A DNA stretch of 64,000 nucleotides from Lyophyllum atratum (lineage: Eukaryota; Basidiomycota; Agaricomycetes; Agaricales; Lyophyllaceae): contig JACGCN010000031.1 in assembly GCA_014905825.1 (NCBI GenBank), positions 186,001 to 250,000 of the forward strand, in the 5' to 3' direction. Within the stretch, counting starts at the first letter, position 1; every line of letters begins with the position of its first letter. The notes beneath the pieces were generated by a model, which saw only the letters and a list, made by a program, of their open reading frames with translations, ran no database searches and was not told where the DNA came from. Made by a program: the position numbers and the translations under genes. Positions 1 through 12,765 of the stretch are shown piece after piece.

Positions 1-749
1 TTGAATACCATCTTCTGGGTTGAGCGGAGGCCGCATGCTACCGAAACACCCACTCCAACGAACGTCATGGACACGAGCAGTGCGCCGATTTTTCGATTTT
101 TTTGATATAACGCGTAAACTATTGAAGTCTTGTAGAAGAAAATGATACGGAATAACAATGACCGACGCACGTCGTAGTGACAATAACACTTCCAGTGTAA
201 ATATCAAGCAAAGGAAGGAGACCATATTGAAACCAAACCACGCCGCACAGACTGCTCCCGTGTTATGGACGGTGTTTAGGGGACCTAGTATCATTACAAG
301 GTTTGCTCTAAGAAAACGGTGAGTCATAAAGATTACCTGACCCTGCAGGGAATACATACATGTGTGCGAATATCCCATAGTACCGTGAAAAGAGATACAT
401 ATGCTTCACCGCTCCTGTACGGGAACTTGGTACGTGAATTCGTGTCAACTGGCAAGGAGACCTGGGCGCCTCACTCCCAGATATGCTGGTATTCGTGATC
501 AGCATTGATCAGACCGTCCCAGAGAAGCAAAGTAAATGCAGCAACTAGGGCACAGATCAGGAACGCGTCAACGATTGAACAAATAGACAGGGCACTCACG
601 AGCTGAACAATTTCGAAGGAACTGCGGCGGGTGCGCCGGCATGCTAGTATACAAGATATAAAGTACAAAAGGTCGTGGTGGGTGTTCGCGAGGACCGAGA
701 AGGCACAGCCATGTTCAGTCTGAATATACTTATATAAGTATGTAGTCAT
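1..749 (-). CDS. DUF6533-like membrane protein, 5' part (runs off left edge)
   Basis: Unnamed fungal seven-helix membrane protein family, function unknown. The minus strand shows a hydrophobic helix ending LLLWDGLINADHEYQHIW, which resembles the 'YDxLLTxDxExxxIW' start of DUF6533 proteins. An exon with KHMYLFSRYYGIFAHMYVF follows, then one with VYALYQKNRKIGALLVSM (the usual 'RVYALY..NR' loop). The remaining C-terminal exons lie beyond base 1. Introns are small and their borders uncertain, as is the true start. It is paralogous to the next gene at 1.3-2.5 kb, with the same exon order. The family assignment is recognition from motifs, so moderately sure; whether the gene is intact cannot be judged. 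Confidence 0.5.
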
Positions 750-1340
750 GCATCACATGGTCCAGAGGCGTATCCGGAGATAGATACGTTTGGCGTCGCG
801 TTCCCGCCACGCGAACGAGGAACCGAGATAGAAGACTAGAACTTGGACAGCCATAATGCAGGGGAGTTCCGCACCGAGATCAGTGCATCCATATATACCA
901 CAGTGCAACATAGGTATCGGCAACATGGTACGACCAAGATCCCTTGCCCGGTATTGGTGCCTTGAGGTGGACACGGAAATCAACCGGCCGTTGTTTGATC
1001 ACCCTGCCTGCCCTTCTTCTACGCCGCCGCGCGAGATTTCATGAGGAGCGCTAGTGCTGGCTAGGATGTGACGCTCCGATTCGGAATCATCGAAATCGAT
1101 GTTTGTCGTCAGTTCAGGAGCGGTTGAATTCGCGCGTGTCTGTAACCGTTGCATGTTGAGGATGAGGCGACAAGTCTAGGAAAGATATCAGCATCAAAGT
1201 CTGTCTTCGGAAATAAGAGAAGAGGACTGCACTAGAATTGAAACCAGCGAGATAGACCACCTATCATTTAGGAAATTGAGATCCCACATGCATGTCAATC
1301 TAAAGCACGCACGGTATCATTGCCTGTGCAGCCGCAGGTC

Positions 1341-2510
1341 TCACCCCAAAATGCGGTGTTGCCGTTGGAAGTATGGCTGATAAGAAATTGATTGGGCCCA
1401 TGTATAGTTCGGGAGGGTATTGTACTTACCACCGATAGCAGCAAAAATCCATGCCCCGTCGCGTAACATCAAACGAACGACGGGGACGCGGCTCGAATAG
1501 CCGTATCTGCCAATGTTCCTCCTGTGAATGGTCAGCATCCAGATGAATGCATGTCGTACTACAGTGAAAATGCTCCAAAGTACGTGTTCGTTAATAATGA
1601 CCAACGCCGAGGCCCGAGAGCCATTTTTTGGATTCTCACCCAAAGGACACCGTATCGTATGGCACCTTCAGTGCGACGCACGTTGCTCCGAATTGAACGA
1701 GGCGGGTTGCGCGGAAGATACAGGCGACCGCAACGCCCAGTCCAGTGACCATCATAGAGATGAGAAGTATGCCTATGTGCCTGTTCTTTTGATACAACGC
1801 GTAAACTGTTCACCCGTCGAGCGAAAGAATATTGCGTCAAATTATGATAGACGTACGCCGCAGTGACAATAACCCTTCAAGGGTTGATAGCAAGCAAAGG
1901 AAGGAGACCATATTAAAGGTAAGCCATGCCGCACACGCTGATCTTCGGTTACGACCACTGGCTAGTGGGCCTAGCATTGCGGCAAAATTGAATCTGACGA
2001 ATCGGTGAATTGTCTAAGCTATCTGACCTTGGAAGGAACACGTACAGGTGTGCACATATTCCATAATACCGTGAAAATAGATACATATGCTTCACGTGTC
2101 CTGCCGAGGAACTTAGATTGTTAAAATAGGTCATGCTAGGAGTCTGCGTGACCAGACGACTCACTTCCAGATATGATGGTACTCATCATCAGCGGTGATG
2201 AGACCGTCCCATACGAGTAAAGTAAACGCAGCAACTAGGAGGCATAGACACATGAGACGCACGCTTCACATCCGAATATGAACGGCGACACTTACAAGAT
2301 GAACCGTTTCGCACAAACTGTGTCGGCTGCACCAACATCCTATTATACAAATGGAAGTGTAAAAATACAAAAGATTGTGCTCGGCGTTGGCTGATGGCGG
2401 AAAGCGCACAATCACGTTGAATTTGAGATATACTTATAGACTTCCATTGAAGGGTCCAGGCGGTGGGTGGGCGCCATCCAAGATTGGGGCGAGGTGGCCT
2501 ACCACTCATC
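1341..2510 (-). CDS. DUF6533-like membrane protein, paralogue of the gene to its left
   Basis: Tandem paralogue of the 1-749 gene, same strand. The diagnostic exon reads LLVWDGLITADDEYHHIW, followed by KHMYLFSRYYGICAHLYVF and downstream by SRVPVVRLMLRDGAWIFAAI. The last piece matches the 'PLLTLLLRDGxxYFxxI' helix near the C-terminus of DUF6533 proteins. Reading frames change between about 1,640 and 1,850, so either several short introns or indels separate the pieces. I could not build a single clean model, and the first exon is uncertain. Function unknown; probably a plasma-membrane protein. It may be a pseudogene. Confidence 0.45.
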
Positions 2511-3544
2511 TAATTACATGTCAGTTCAAGCCTCAAGGTGAATATAGCGCCGCGTGTTTGCCATGTGGGTTCGGAATTGAAATCGAGCACGAAAACGTGG
2601 ACACGCCAATATTGATCGGGTGAAGCACCGTGAAGGAACCATAACCACATGCCAGTGGTAAGCAAGATGAAGTTCGAGAAACGCTACGGCTTGTTATGCA
2701 GCATATCGATATGCATCGCAGCGCAGAGTAGTATGAAAAAGAACTCCAGTGAACCATCGATACGTTGAAATCGATGTCGAGATTGACCTGCCCTTATCCT
2801 TATCGGTAAGGACCCTAGATGAGATCGGAAGTCAGTTGCATCTCCTTTGGCTAAGGCGTCACTGACACTGCAATAAGCCTCGAAGTAGCTCAAACAGTTT
2901 CTCAGCACCCACGAAGATATCAGCTTCCTACTCGGCTTCTCAAGACCGCCCAGCACCTCGACTTCAGTTCCTTCAACCTCTCGACTCTGCCAGACGCCCC
3001 AGCAGATGTCCGAAAAGGAAGGCACCGTGCTCCGACGACTCTTCCTCTCCTACCTCTGGGTACACCGTTCCTCACCCTCTATGCCTTTGTAGACGTGATT
3101 CGTATGCACTGGAGCGCATTGTCAGAGGCGGGATCAAGATCAGGCAGCATGGATTCGCTGCGCGATGGAAGACCGCGTCGCTTGAGTTCTCGATCGCTGA
3201 TGCCACTGGATGGGATGGCAATGGCACTATCCGTACGAAAGTCCGGGACCCTCCATGCTAACGAGGGAGGAAGGGACGAGGCGTCGAGAGTAGATGCTGG
3301 GCGGTGACAGTGTCGAAGCTCCTGAAATGCTCGACGACGCGAAAAAAAAAAAGAATCATATTCTGCTCATCTTACAGTACTCCCGGTCCCAATTTAAACT
3401 CATGACATAACGAGCAGCGTGTTCATTAACCATTCTCGACGATGCCTCACTGAACTTTACTTGTCCCGAATTCGTTTCCGCGGTTGTGCCACTATACAGC
3501 GCGCGCGGCCGTCCTGAAGACAAAGCCTTAGAGTAGCATAGGTT
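2511..3544. other. Stretch with no complete gene; possible gene fragment at 3,090-3,260
   Basis: No gene could be completed here. On the plus strand at about 3,090-3,260 one frame reads IRQHGFAARWKTASLEFS and then IADATGWDGNGTIRTKVRD, which has coding-like composition but no clear start, stop or partner exon. It may be the end of a lost gene. A short A-run lies near 3,342-3,352. Confidence 0.3.
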
Positions 3545-3769
3545 ATGCGGCATCACGCCCGAGTCCCTTTGAGTAGTTTACGTCGTCTTCAGACAAAACT
3601 GTTATCCTTCTGCGATTGCTAACTTCTCCCTTCGCAGACGCTTTCAATCGCCTCTCCGGATCCTCCTCCACCACGTCGATCCTCGTGTCCACCAACACAT
3701 CTAAATACTCACTGTGTGTTGATCCCTCCCCCATATCCCCCCCTTACTCATACACAATCCCGCCCACAG

Positions 3770-3971
3770 ACGAAACTCGCCATCCCCGCCGCACGCACTC
3801 CTAGCAGCCAGCGCCATCAAAGCCGCGCCGCACCGTCCCTCCCTCACCAACATCCAAACGGAATGCACCGCGTGCTACCCCGGACCAGAACAATGTCTTC
3901 CTGGGTCGTACCCCGACCCGCCTCCGCATGACATGCCTTGGTGCTGGGCTTGCTGCATAGACGACTGGTGA
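3770..3971 (+). pseudogene. Broken copy of the MPWCW-type small secreted cysteine-rich peptide gene
   Basis: Paralogue of the intact gene at 37,362-37,583. The start codon is ACG instead of ATG (3,770-3,772), and about five bases are missing inside the signal-peptide region, which shifts the frame. The 3' half still encodes the family signature: two Cys in CTACYPG, then MPWCWACC and the terminal DDW before the TGA at 3,969-3,971. Either lesion alone would disable it unless another upstream ATG were used. Confidence 0.8.
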
Positions 3972-4168
3972 TGAGGTCCGATGGCGTCTGACTTGCGATT
4001 CATGATATAAAGAACAGTGTTTGAATTGTCGACGATGTCATGTATGTAGATAAATAAGAATAATATAAACGAAGCCAAGACCCAGACGCATCAACCATCC
4101 ATATAATATACCAATCCATAACCCAAACCCAAAACAGAAGCAAGAATAACACGCCCCCTCCCCCCCGC

Positions 4169-7100
4169 CTAGAACGCATCAAAATCAAAATCCATCTGCA
4201 ACCCCCCCCTCCCCTCCTCCTTCACCCGATAATGCCACTCCACCTCCTGGTTCACCTGCCTCTCGTTCATATCCGGGTTCGCGAGCTGCACCTTGAGTCT
4301 GCGCTTCGCCATGCGCTGTCGGAGGGTCTTGGGTTGGCTGGCGGTGGGAGTGCAGGCAGGTATGGGTGTGGGTGTGGGGATGCCGTCTGGGGCCAGCAGT
4401 TGAAGGGCGGCGGAGGAAGTGGGAGCGGGAGCGGGAGCGGGCTCGGACTCGAGGGGATCGGAAACAGAAGGCTATAGATGAGACGAGGTTAAGTACAGGA
4501 TCAAACCAAAGTTAAAAGAGCCCAACAAACCTCGGGCGAAGCCTCCCCAACCAAATCCACCTCGAGCTCAGCACACTCCACCTCCTCGCGCTCATGTTCT
4601 TCTTCTTCAACGGCGTCTGTGACCAGGAGTGCAAGGGGTGTAGAGAAAGTGGGAGCAGACGCGATGGGATCGGAAACAGGAGGCTATAGACGAGACCACG
4701 ATAAGTAACCGATCAAACCAAAGTTAAAAGAGCTCAACGTACCTCGGGCGAAGCCTCCCCAACCGAATCCACCTCGAGCTCAGCATACTCCACCTCACCC
4801 TCCTCCATCTCTCCCTCTCCATCTCCGTCCTCCTCCTCATCGTCTGGGGCCCATGCGACGTCGGGTAGTGCAAGAGAAGTGGAAGTGGAGGAAGTGGGAA
4901 TGGACTCGATGGGATCAGAAACGGAAGGCTATAAACGAGATCAAGGTGAATAACCAATCGAACCAAAGTCAAAAGACCTAGACATACCCCGGGCGAAGCC
5001 TCCCTAACCGTCCCCACCTCTGCCTCTGCCTCTCCCTCCACCCCCTCCTCCTCCTGCTCTTCTTCAAGCACGACCCCACGCGCCCAATCCCCAACTGCCG
5101 CCCCATTCTTAGCTTCCTCCTCCGACTCGCGCTTCAACCGACTAAGCGGGCCCACATACACGTTCCTCCCCGAGCGTACATCCCCCCTTCTCTTCGTCAC
5201 AGGAACAGCCGCAAGCTCCTCCCGCACCACCCTCGCGAGCTCCCTCATGCCGCGTGCGATCGCCTTCTCCTCCTCCTCCTCTTCTTCTTCTGGGTGGTTC
5301 GTCTCGTTCGGGACGGGCGGGTCCTCCTCGGGCTCAACGGGGGAGGAGGGGTCGGGGAGTAGAGAGTACCTATATAGCTCGGCGTCCTGAGCGTGCCAGG
5401 AGTATTCCTGGGCGTGCTCGGGTTCGTCATAGTCGGCTTCGTGTACTTCGTCTTCGTCGTAATCGGATTCGTGTACCTCTCCGTCGTAGTCGGATTCGTG
5501 TGCCTCTCCATCGTCTTCGTTATCCTCTCCGTCGTAGTTACCATCGTCTTCGTCGTAGTCATCCTCGTCCTCATGCTCATCGAGTTGGTCGGAAAGGGAG
5601 AACAGCCCCTCGTGCTCCCCATCGGAGGTATAGTCGTCGTCTTCAGTGTACCCCGCTGGGACAGGCGATGTGGGGCACACTGGTGGCGGCGGGTGGGAGG
5701 GCAGGGATATGCTGGAGAGGAAGGAGGCGGTGAGGAAGGGCGGGTAGGCGTGGGCGGGAGTCTCGTCTTCCTGTTCTTCTTCTGTGTCTTCTTGTTCTGC
5801 TTCTGTGTCGAGGAAGGAGGGGGCGAGGGCGATTGTTTCTTCCGGTAGTTGTTGTTCCTGTTCTTCTTCTTGTTCTGCTTCAGAAATGTACGTGTCTTCG
5901 ACGATGGCAGCAGTGGTAGTAGCGGTGGCATTAACGCGCACCGCAACCGAAACCCCGCTCACCCCCTCATCCGCATCTTCATACTGCGTTACATTCATCG
6001 TCGCGCTCTCTTCTACCTCCTCCTCCTCCTTTTCCTCCTTTTCCTCCTCCTCCTCCTCCTCATCCGCCTCCGCCTCCTCCGACGAAGAGGATGACGAAGA
6101 GGACACCGATGGTACACCACCCCGCCGAGGCGCATCAATGACCTTTATAAACAAGTGTCCGAGCACCCCGAACCCAAGAAGCGCACGTAGGGTGGTTCCC
6201 CAGTCTTTAGGCGTTTCGGTGGGGGGAGGGGTGGAGGTGATGGTGGAGGGTGGTGCTGATATGGGGGGTAGTGCGGAGGAGGGAGGGGCTTCGGTTGCGA
6301 TGTCAGCCGCTGGCGGAATAGCAGGAGCCTCGGTGGGCGCGGGGACGAGGGGCTGGGGCGATTTCAAGGGCTCTTGGTGGCAGATGGGTTCTAGCACCGG
6401 CGATGCAAGCTCATGCACGTCTTCTTCAGCACCTAACACAACCGTATCAACCCCAGCCTGAGCCGGCAAATCCAGTGCCAACGCCTCCCCATTGAGGAGC
6501 TCGAGGAGTTCATCAAGCAAGCGTTGGAACTCCGCCACCTGGGGGTGAGCGCGGAGATGGGGGAGCACGAACATGCTGAAGAGCTTCAGCAGGGCTGCGG
6601 CCCAAAGGAGTGCGGAGATAAGGTCGCGTGTGTCGGTGGGGGGAGGCGGGGGAGCGGGGTCCTCGGTGGTGGAGCCTGTTGAGGGTGGGTCGGGGTCGTT
6701 GGGAGGGCCGCCACCGTCATCCTCGTCGTCGTCAGCCTCCTCGTCAGCCTCCTCGTCCTGTGTGACGGGAGGGAGAGGAGGCGGCAGGGGCGGATCGGAG
6801 GGGGGCCGAGGAGGAGGAGTGCGCGGGGTGAACGTGGACCCGCGTTTACCGCGGAGGTAGACCGTGCCTGTGGTGGAAATGGTGTCAGCCGCTTACGAGA
6901 TGAGGAGGGAAGGGAAAAACGTACCGGTTCCAAGGACGATTCCTGCTACGGCACATGCGAGGGCGATGTACACCGAGATGGCCGGTCCACTGGTACAGTC
7001 CACCACCGGCGATGTCCGGGTCGGGGGCGGAGAAAGTGTTTGGAAGCTTGTGTGGGAGGCAGGTGAGAGAGCGCGGGAGGTGGATCCAGAGAGGTACTGG

Positions 7101-7288
7101 ACGGTGACGGTGGTGATGCCGATGAGACCGGTGAGCGTCTCACGCTGCACCCTGAAAAACCCGCCTTTCGGCTTCCGAGGTCCAGCAGTAGACGTCCTTA
7201 CGTCCTGAAATGCTGTTCGGAGCCTTCGGCTCGAAAGCCTAGGGTATCTACGCGCGTGTCTGCGAGTGAAAAAGTTGGTGAAATACAT
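4169..7288 (-). CDS. Large Glu/Asp-rich membrane protein built from repeated exons (intact copy)
   Basis: Unrecognised family, about 960 residues in five exons: 7288-6925, 6867-4988, 4928-4743, 4683-4531 and 4471-4169. Exon 1 has a basic N-terminus (MYFTNFFTRRHARR) and a hydrophobic helix with IALACAVAGIVLG. Exon 2 holds two more hydrophobic helices (ALLWAAALLKLFSMFVLP and LRALLGFGVLGHLFIKVI), Pro-rich linkers and long Glu/Asp runs including repeats of GEVHESDYD. Exons 3, 4 and 5 each begin P-S/P-VSDP and the first two end AELEVDxVGEASPE, so they arose by exon duplication. The C-terminus is basic then mixed (LRQRMAKRRLKVQLANPDM ... DFDFDAF). All frames and splice phases are consistent. It probably sits in an internal membrane with acidic domains in solution; role unknown. 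Confidence 0.8.
5430..5525. repeat. In-gene tandem repeat encoding HESDYDGE units
   Basis: About 27-30-base units on the minus strand encode successive copies of GEAHESDYD, GEVHESDYD and DEVHEADYD inside the acidic protein. The paralogue at 35.6-35.7 kb has fewer and more diverged units, so repeat number differs between copies. Confidence 0.75.
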
Positions 7289-7350
7289 TTCGTCTGGTGG
7301 GATGATGGTGGTGAGGATGAGGAATAGATAGCTGGTTCCCAGCTGGGGCC

Positions 7351-7356
7351 TTTATA
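7351..7356 (-). promoter_or_regulatory. TATA box of the acidic membrane-protein gene
   Basis: TATAAA on the minus strand, about 63 bases upstream of the ATG at 7,288. In the other copy the corresponding sequence is CATAAAA (near 33,719), so its TATA box has been lost. Confidence 0.6.
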
Positions 7357-7446
7357 CGGGGTTGAGGCTGACTGCATTTCGAGGCTGGCTGGTGGCTAGC
7401 GGTGGCTGGCGAGGCTCGATGAACTTGATCTGAGTGGTGGCTGGCA

Positions 7447-7470
7447 GGAAACGCGACGCGTCACGTCACT
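7447..7470 (-). promoter_or_regulatory. GTGACGTGACGCGTCGCGTTTC motif (CRE-like plus MluI-box-like)
   Basis: Minus-strand motif about 160 bases upstream of the acidic gene. It combines TGACGTGA (like a bZIP/CRE half) with ACGCGT (like a cell-cycle MluI box). Close versions recur at 33,610, 40,189, 41,595 and 46,131, upstream of two unrelated gene families. Function is inferred only from recurrence. Confidence 0.4.
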
Positions 7471-7601
7471 GTCACTCATTAAAAATAGTAACTCTCTCAG
7501 CTTGGCATCGGCGCCATCGAGGCGACCTATACTTATCCTCTCAGCATCGCTCCTTTGGCTCGCTCTTATTTTGACCACCACACGGTTAGATTGTGTGTCG
7601 G

Positions 7602-10262
7602 AAACGTATGAGCATTGAGACTTGCACTGACAAGCTATTTCATGAGGCTCTCTGAGCAGCCGCTGCCTCACTCCTCAACAACAGCCGTTCTGTTCGCGTT
7701 CTTTGCTCAGCGTCCGGGAAGAAGGACCTTGAAAAATTGGAAGCCAGTCTTGATGTCTGGACGGGACGGTGCTAGCAGAGGCTGAGCGTTCGCAGTGGAC
7801 AAGGGGTGCGTTTTTAATGTAGATAGTGGGAAAGAGCAGGAGCGTCCAAGAACTCTTGACATTCGTCATGAGCAACCATGGTTGTGAAAATGGAACAGGC
7901 GTGATTCATGAGGTTTGGACGGACTTGTGATGTAGGTCGTCGGAGGGAAAAATGACGAAGGAGGCGAATATCCAAGAGGAGAACTGGGTGCTGGGAATGT
8001 CCCATATTGAAGGAACAGGAAAACAGCTGTTGTCTACCGTAGTGGGAGGGTAGGCACGTTCCAAGGGACGATGACCTCCTTCGATCGATCTGTTCCTGTC
8101 GTCTGTGCTGATACATCGTTTCTGTGCGCCCGAGTCCGTCCCTGGCCGACTACGCAGTGTCGGTTCTAAACCCGTTCGTCATCTAGAATAGCGCCTCAAC
8201 CGACCCTCAGCCAATCCTACACAGCCATCTCCTTCAACCCCGCGTCGGTCCCGGTCAAGCTCGGCCCCGGACAGCCTCGGCGCAGAAATTTGACACGTAA
8301 ATATAAGGCTTATTAGTGTTAGGACCCATGTCCCAAACTCCAAAGGGAGCGGCAGGTTTGACGGGGAGGAGGCATAGGATAAATACTGCACAAGGGTGCG
8401 TGATGACAATGCGCTGGGGATGTCGATGTGATGGTCTCCGATAGGGGGACGAAAGCTCGCCCTGCACTGGCATCAAGGTGATATTGGTATGAAAAGCATG
8501 CGGTGCATGCGGCGAGTATGAACTGATGCTCGAAGCAAGGCAGGGATGATAAATTCCTAGCAGGTGGCCGCGCGTTAGAGCCATCTCAAGCACTGTCCTC
8601 CACCATCATTTACTCTTTTATCTCGGGAGACAGCTACTCTAGATCATGGATTAGCATGCGTCGGAGCGTGTATCGAAACAACCCATCCTACCTTGAGCTA
8701 GTCGAGACACGGCGACCTCAGAGCATCAAGGAAGTCGGATTTTCTAGTCATTGTTCATACAAAGAATGGCGCCTGCCGCGAAGGTAATATAGTGGTTTCC
8801 GAGAGGATGGTGTCGAGCACAACGGTGACAACAGCGAAGTCAGAGGGACGGAGAAATCGTCAGTGGAAACATCACGTGACGTCGGCTTTGTCCGATCATC
8901 CACGCTCCGCTCGGCAAACCTGCACTCTGACTCGAGTCTGAGTCAACCGCGACGGTCACGGAAGCTTGAAGTTGCTTCAAGCCGAAAGGCAGATACTTGC
9001 CTTTCCATTCGTTGTCCCATCGATGAGGTTATCACGATTCACATACGTACACGAGCGGTCCCGCTTTTCGGTTCCTCTGTGTGAAGGTATTTGCGCCTCA
9101 TCTTCCACCGAAACACGGGTCCGATGCCACTTCTTCAACAGTTCCCCATTTGCTGCAGCACCAAGCCACCCGGGCTAACGAATATAGCACCCTACATCTA
9201 CTCCCCATCTATGGTTTCGTACGTATCAGCAATATCTGTAATCTTTGTGCTATTCGTGGCCATGCTGAGAGCCTCGACTTCATTTACTAGCCAGTTATCA
9301 ACGGGAACCTTTTTAATGACTATCTGCTTCTGCGGTGGACGGCCATTCGCCAATCCTTCGCCTTGTGAGAGCCCTCCTGAACAGCGGTACAGCTTCCATA
9401 CTCTGTAGGTGATAGACGGCTATGTTCTCCGGCTAGACGAGACCAACCGCGATGATCGATCCGGGACAGCTTCGCAGCGGTTTTGATCGAGGACACGAAA
9501 GCGAACGCAATACCACGCGACCTCGTGTCTAATTTGACTCTTCGGGTCCTTCGTGGGTGAGCAGTTTATATTAAGCTCACCCTGGATGATAATACTCTGG
9601 ATAGAATGTTGAAGTGCACCTCGGTTGGCACTGCGACGAGGCGCGACATGGCAGCCATCGCGCAGCCTGTCCCGAAACACGCTTGTTGTATCTACGTTAT
9701 GTGGCAAGTGTCAGCTATGTGCGCCCGTTACTGAGGTAACTCGAGTAATGCGGTTATGGTGGCCTTGATATAGCCGTGGCTATGTGAAAGCGCAGGACCC
9801 AAAACAATGTTTCGGTGATACCATACCAGCCAAACTTGTATACGAGACTGGATACTCAACTGTCGAAACGCCCGCTTCATAAGACTAAGATATAGCATGG
9901 TGTGTACTTTGCCGTGATTGAAATTCGTAAGCTGATACTATGACTTTTCTAACAGCATTGATCGGTATCATACGCGGCCACGCCTGTAACACAACATTCA
10001 TTTCGCACTCCTTGTCGGCCCAAGGTCATTCCCACTTCAGCCTAAAAATACACAGGATATGAGTCTTCCTCCGCCATCCCGAACGTCAAATTTTCTCAAG
10101 GGTGACAACTGCCGGAGGGCTCATCTCTCTGTCTACAGGGCGTTGATAATCGACATGAACCCTTGCGCCATTTGTGGATTGCGATGAGCCTTTTCACCAA
10201 ACCGAAAGTCTGGTTATCCGCTTCCAAATTTCCCATCCAGCCTTCGCAGCCTTTACCAAAGG
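7602..10262. other. Gene-poor stretch, no gene recognised
   Basis: Only short open frames occur on both strands. A minus-strand frame at 8,255-8,593 and a plus-strand hydrophobic stretch at about 9,190-9,330 have no recognisable family and no convincing splice partners. I see no terminal repeats. It may contain remnants of membrane-protein genes, but I cannot support one. Confidence 0.4.
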
Positions 10263-10268
10263 TATAAA
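10263..10268 (+). promoter_or_regulatory. TATA box of the manganese peroxidase gene
   Basis: TATAAA lies 60 bases upstream of the peroxidase ATG at 10,328, a usual spacing for highly expressed fungal secreted-enzyme genes. Confidence 0.6.
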
Positions 10269-10327
10269 GGGTCATCGCGACTCTGTGCAGAAGGATCAGG
10301 TCCCCCAGCGCTCCTACTAGAAGCGAA

Positions 10328-12197
<1,870 letters not shown>

Positions 12198-12765
12198 ACT
12201 AAACCCACCAACTCGTTTCTTTGCCTCTCCTATGGTCTCAGGTATCTCCTTTATGTATCACACACGTCCGATCTAGTCCGATGCCAGCTGTCACAGATAC
12301 TCTAGTATCGATTTTCACGTCTTGAACGCATGCACGTCGAAATCCTTGAAGTTAATGCTACTGCCTTTTCCTCTATAAGCACGAGGTCCGGTTTGGATGG
12401 AGGCTGCAATCAGTTTGGTCCTAGCGTGTCCCCGATGAATGTTAAGAATAGTACTAAATCCGTGTCAATCGGCCGTCTTCGCAACACCGACATCACTGCA
12501 ACTGGTAGACTCTTTCTCAAGCATATAGCTGATGGTAACGATTAGGCGAAGCCTAAAATATGGTGAGCGCGTACGAAATAAGGAAGCAACGTAGAGTACT
12601 AGGTGTTCGCCTCATTGAATTTATCACCCCTCCGCAAAAATGAACTGCAATACAAATTCTAAAGCGTACAATTGTACAACATTCACAGCCTATTGTATAG
12701 AATCCATACAGCATTCAAATAGCGTCACGATTATGGTTCTCGTATTGCGGTGTCGATACCCTCTT
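12198..12765. other. Convergent intergenic region
   Basis: This lies between the 3' ends of the peroxidase (+) and the DUF6534 gene (-). It is AT-richer than its flanks and presumably holds both 3' untranslated regions. No gene or repeat was seen. Confidence 0.5.

Larger units (their letters stand above)
3545..7601. repeat. Segmental duplication, copy 1 (inverted relative to 25,910-37,800)
   Basis: The whole block is the reverse complement, with divergence, of 25,910-26,058 joined to 33,610-37,800. Homology starts near 3,545 (matching about 37,780) and ends near 7,601 (matching about 25,910). It carries the small cysteine-rich peptide remnant and the acidic membrane-protein gene. Because this copy lacks the 7.55-kb insert, it gives the pre-insertion sequence for copy 2. 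Confidence 0.9.

Noticed and set aside
5245..6461. Long open frames on both strands across 5.2-6.5 kb (up to 233 codons)
   Set aside because: They mirror the repetitive acidic exon 2 in other frames. GAG/GAC-rich repeats stay open in several frames, and the products are pure Ser/Thr/Arg/Pro runs.
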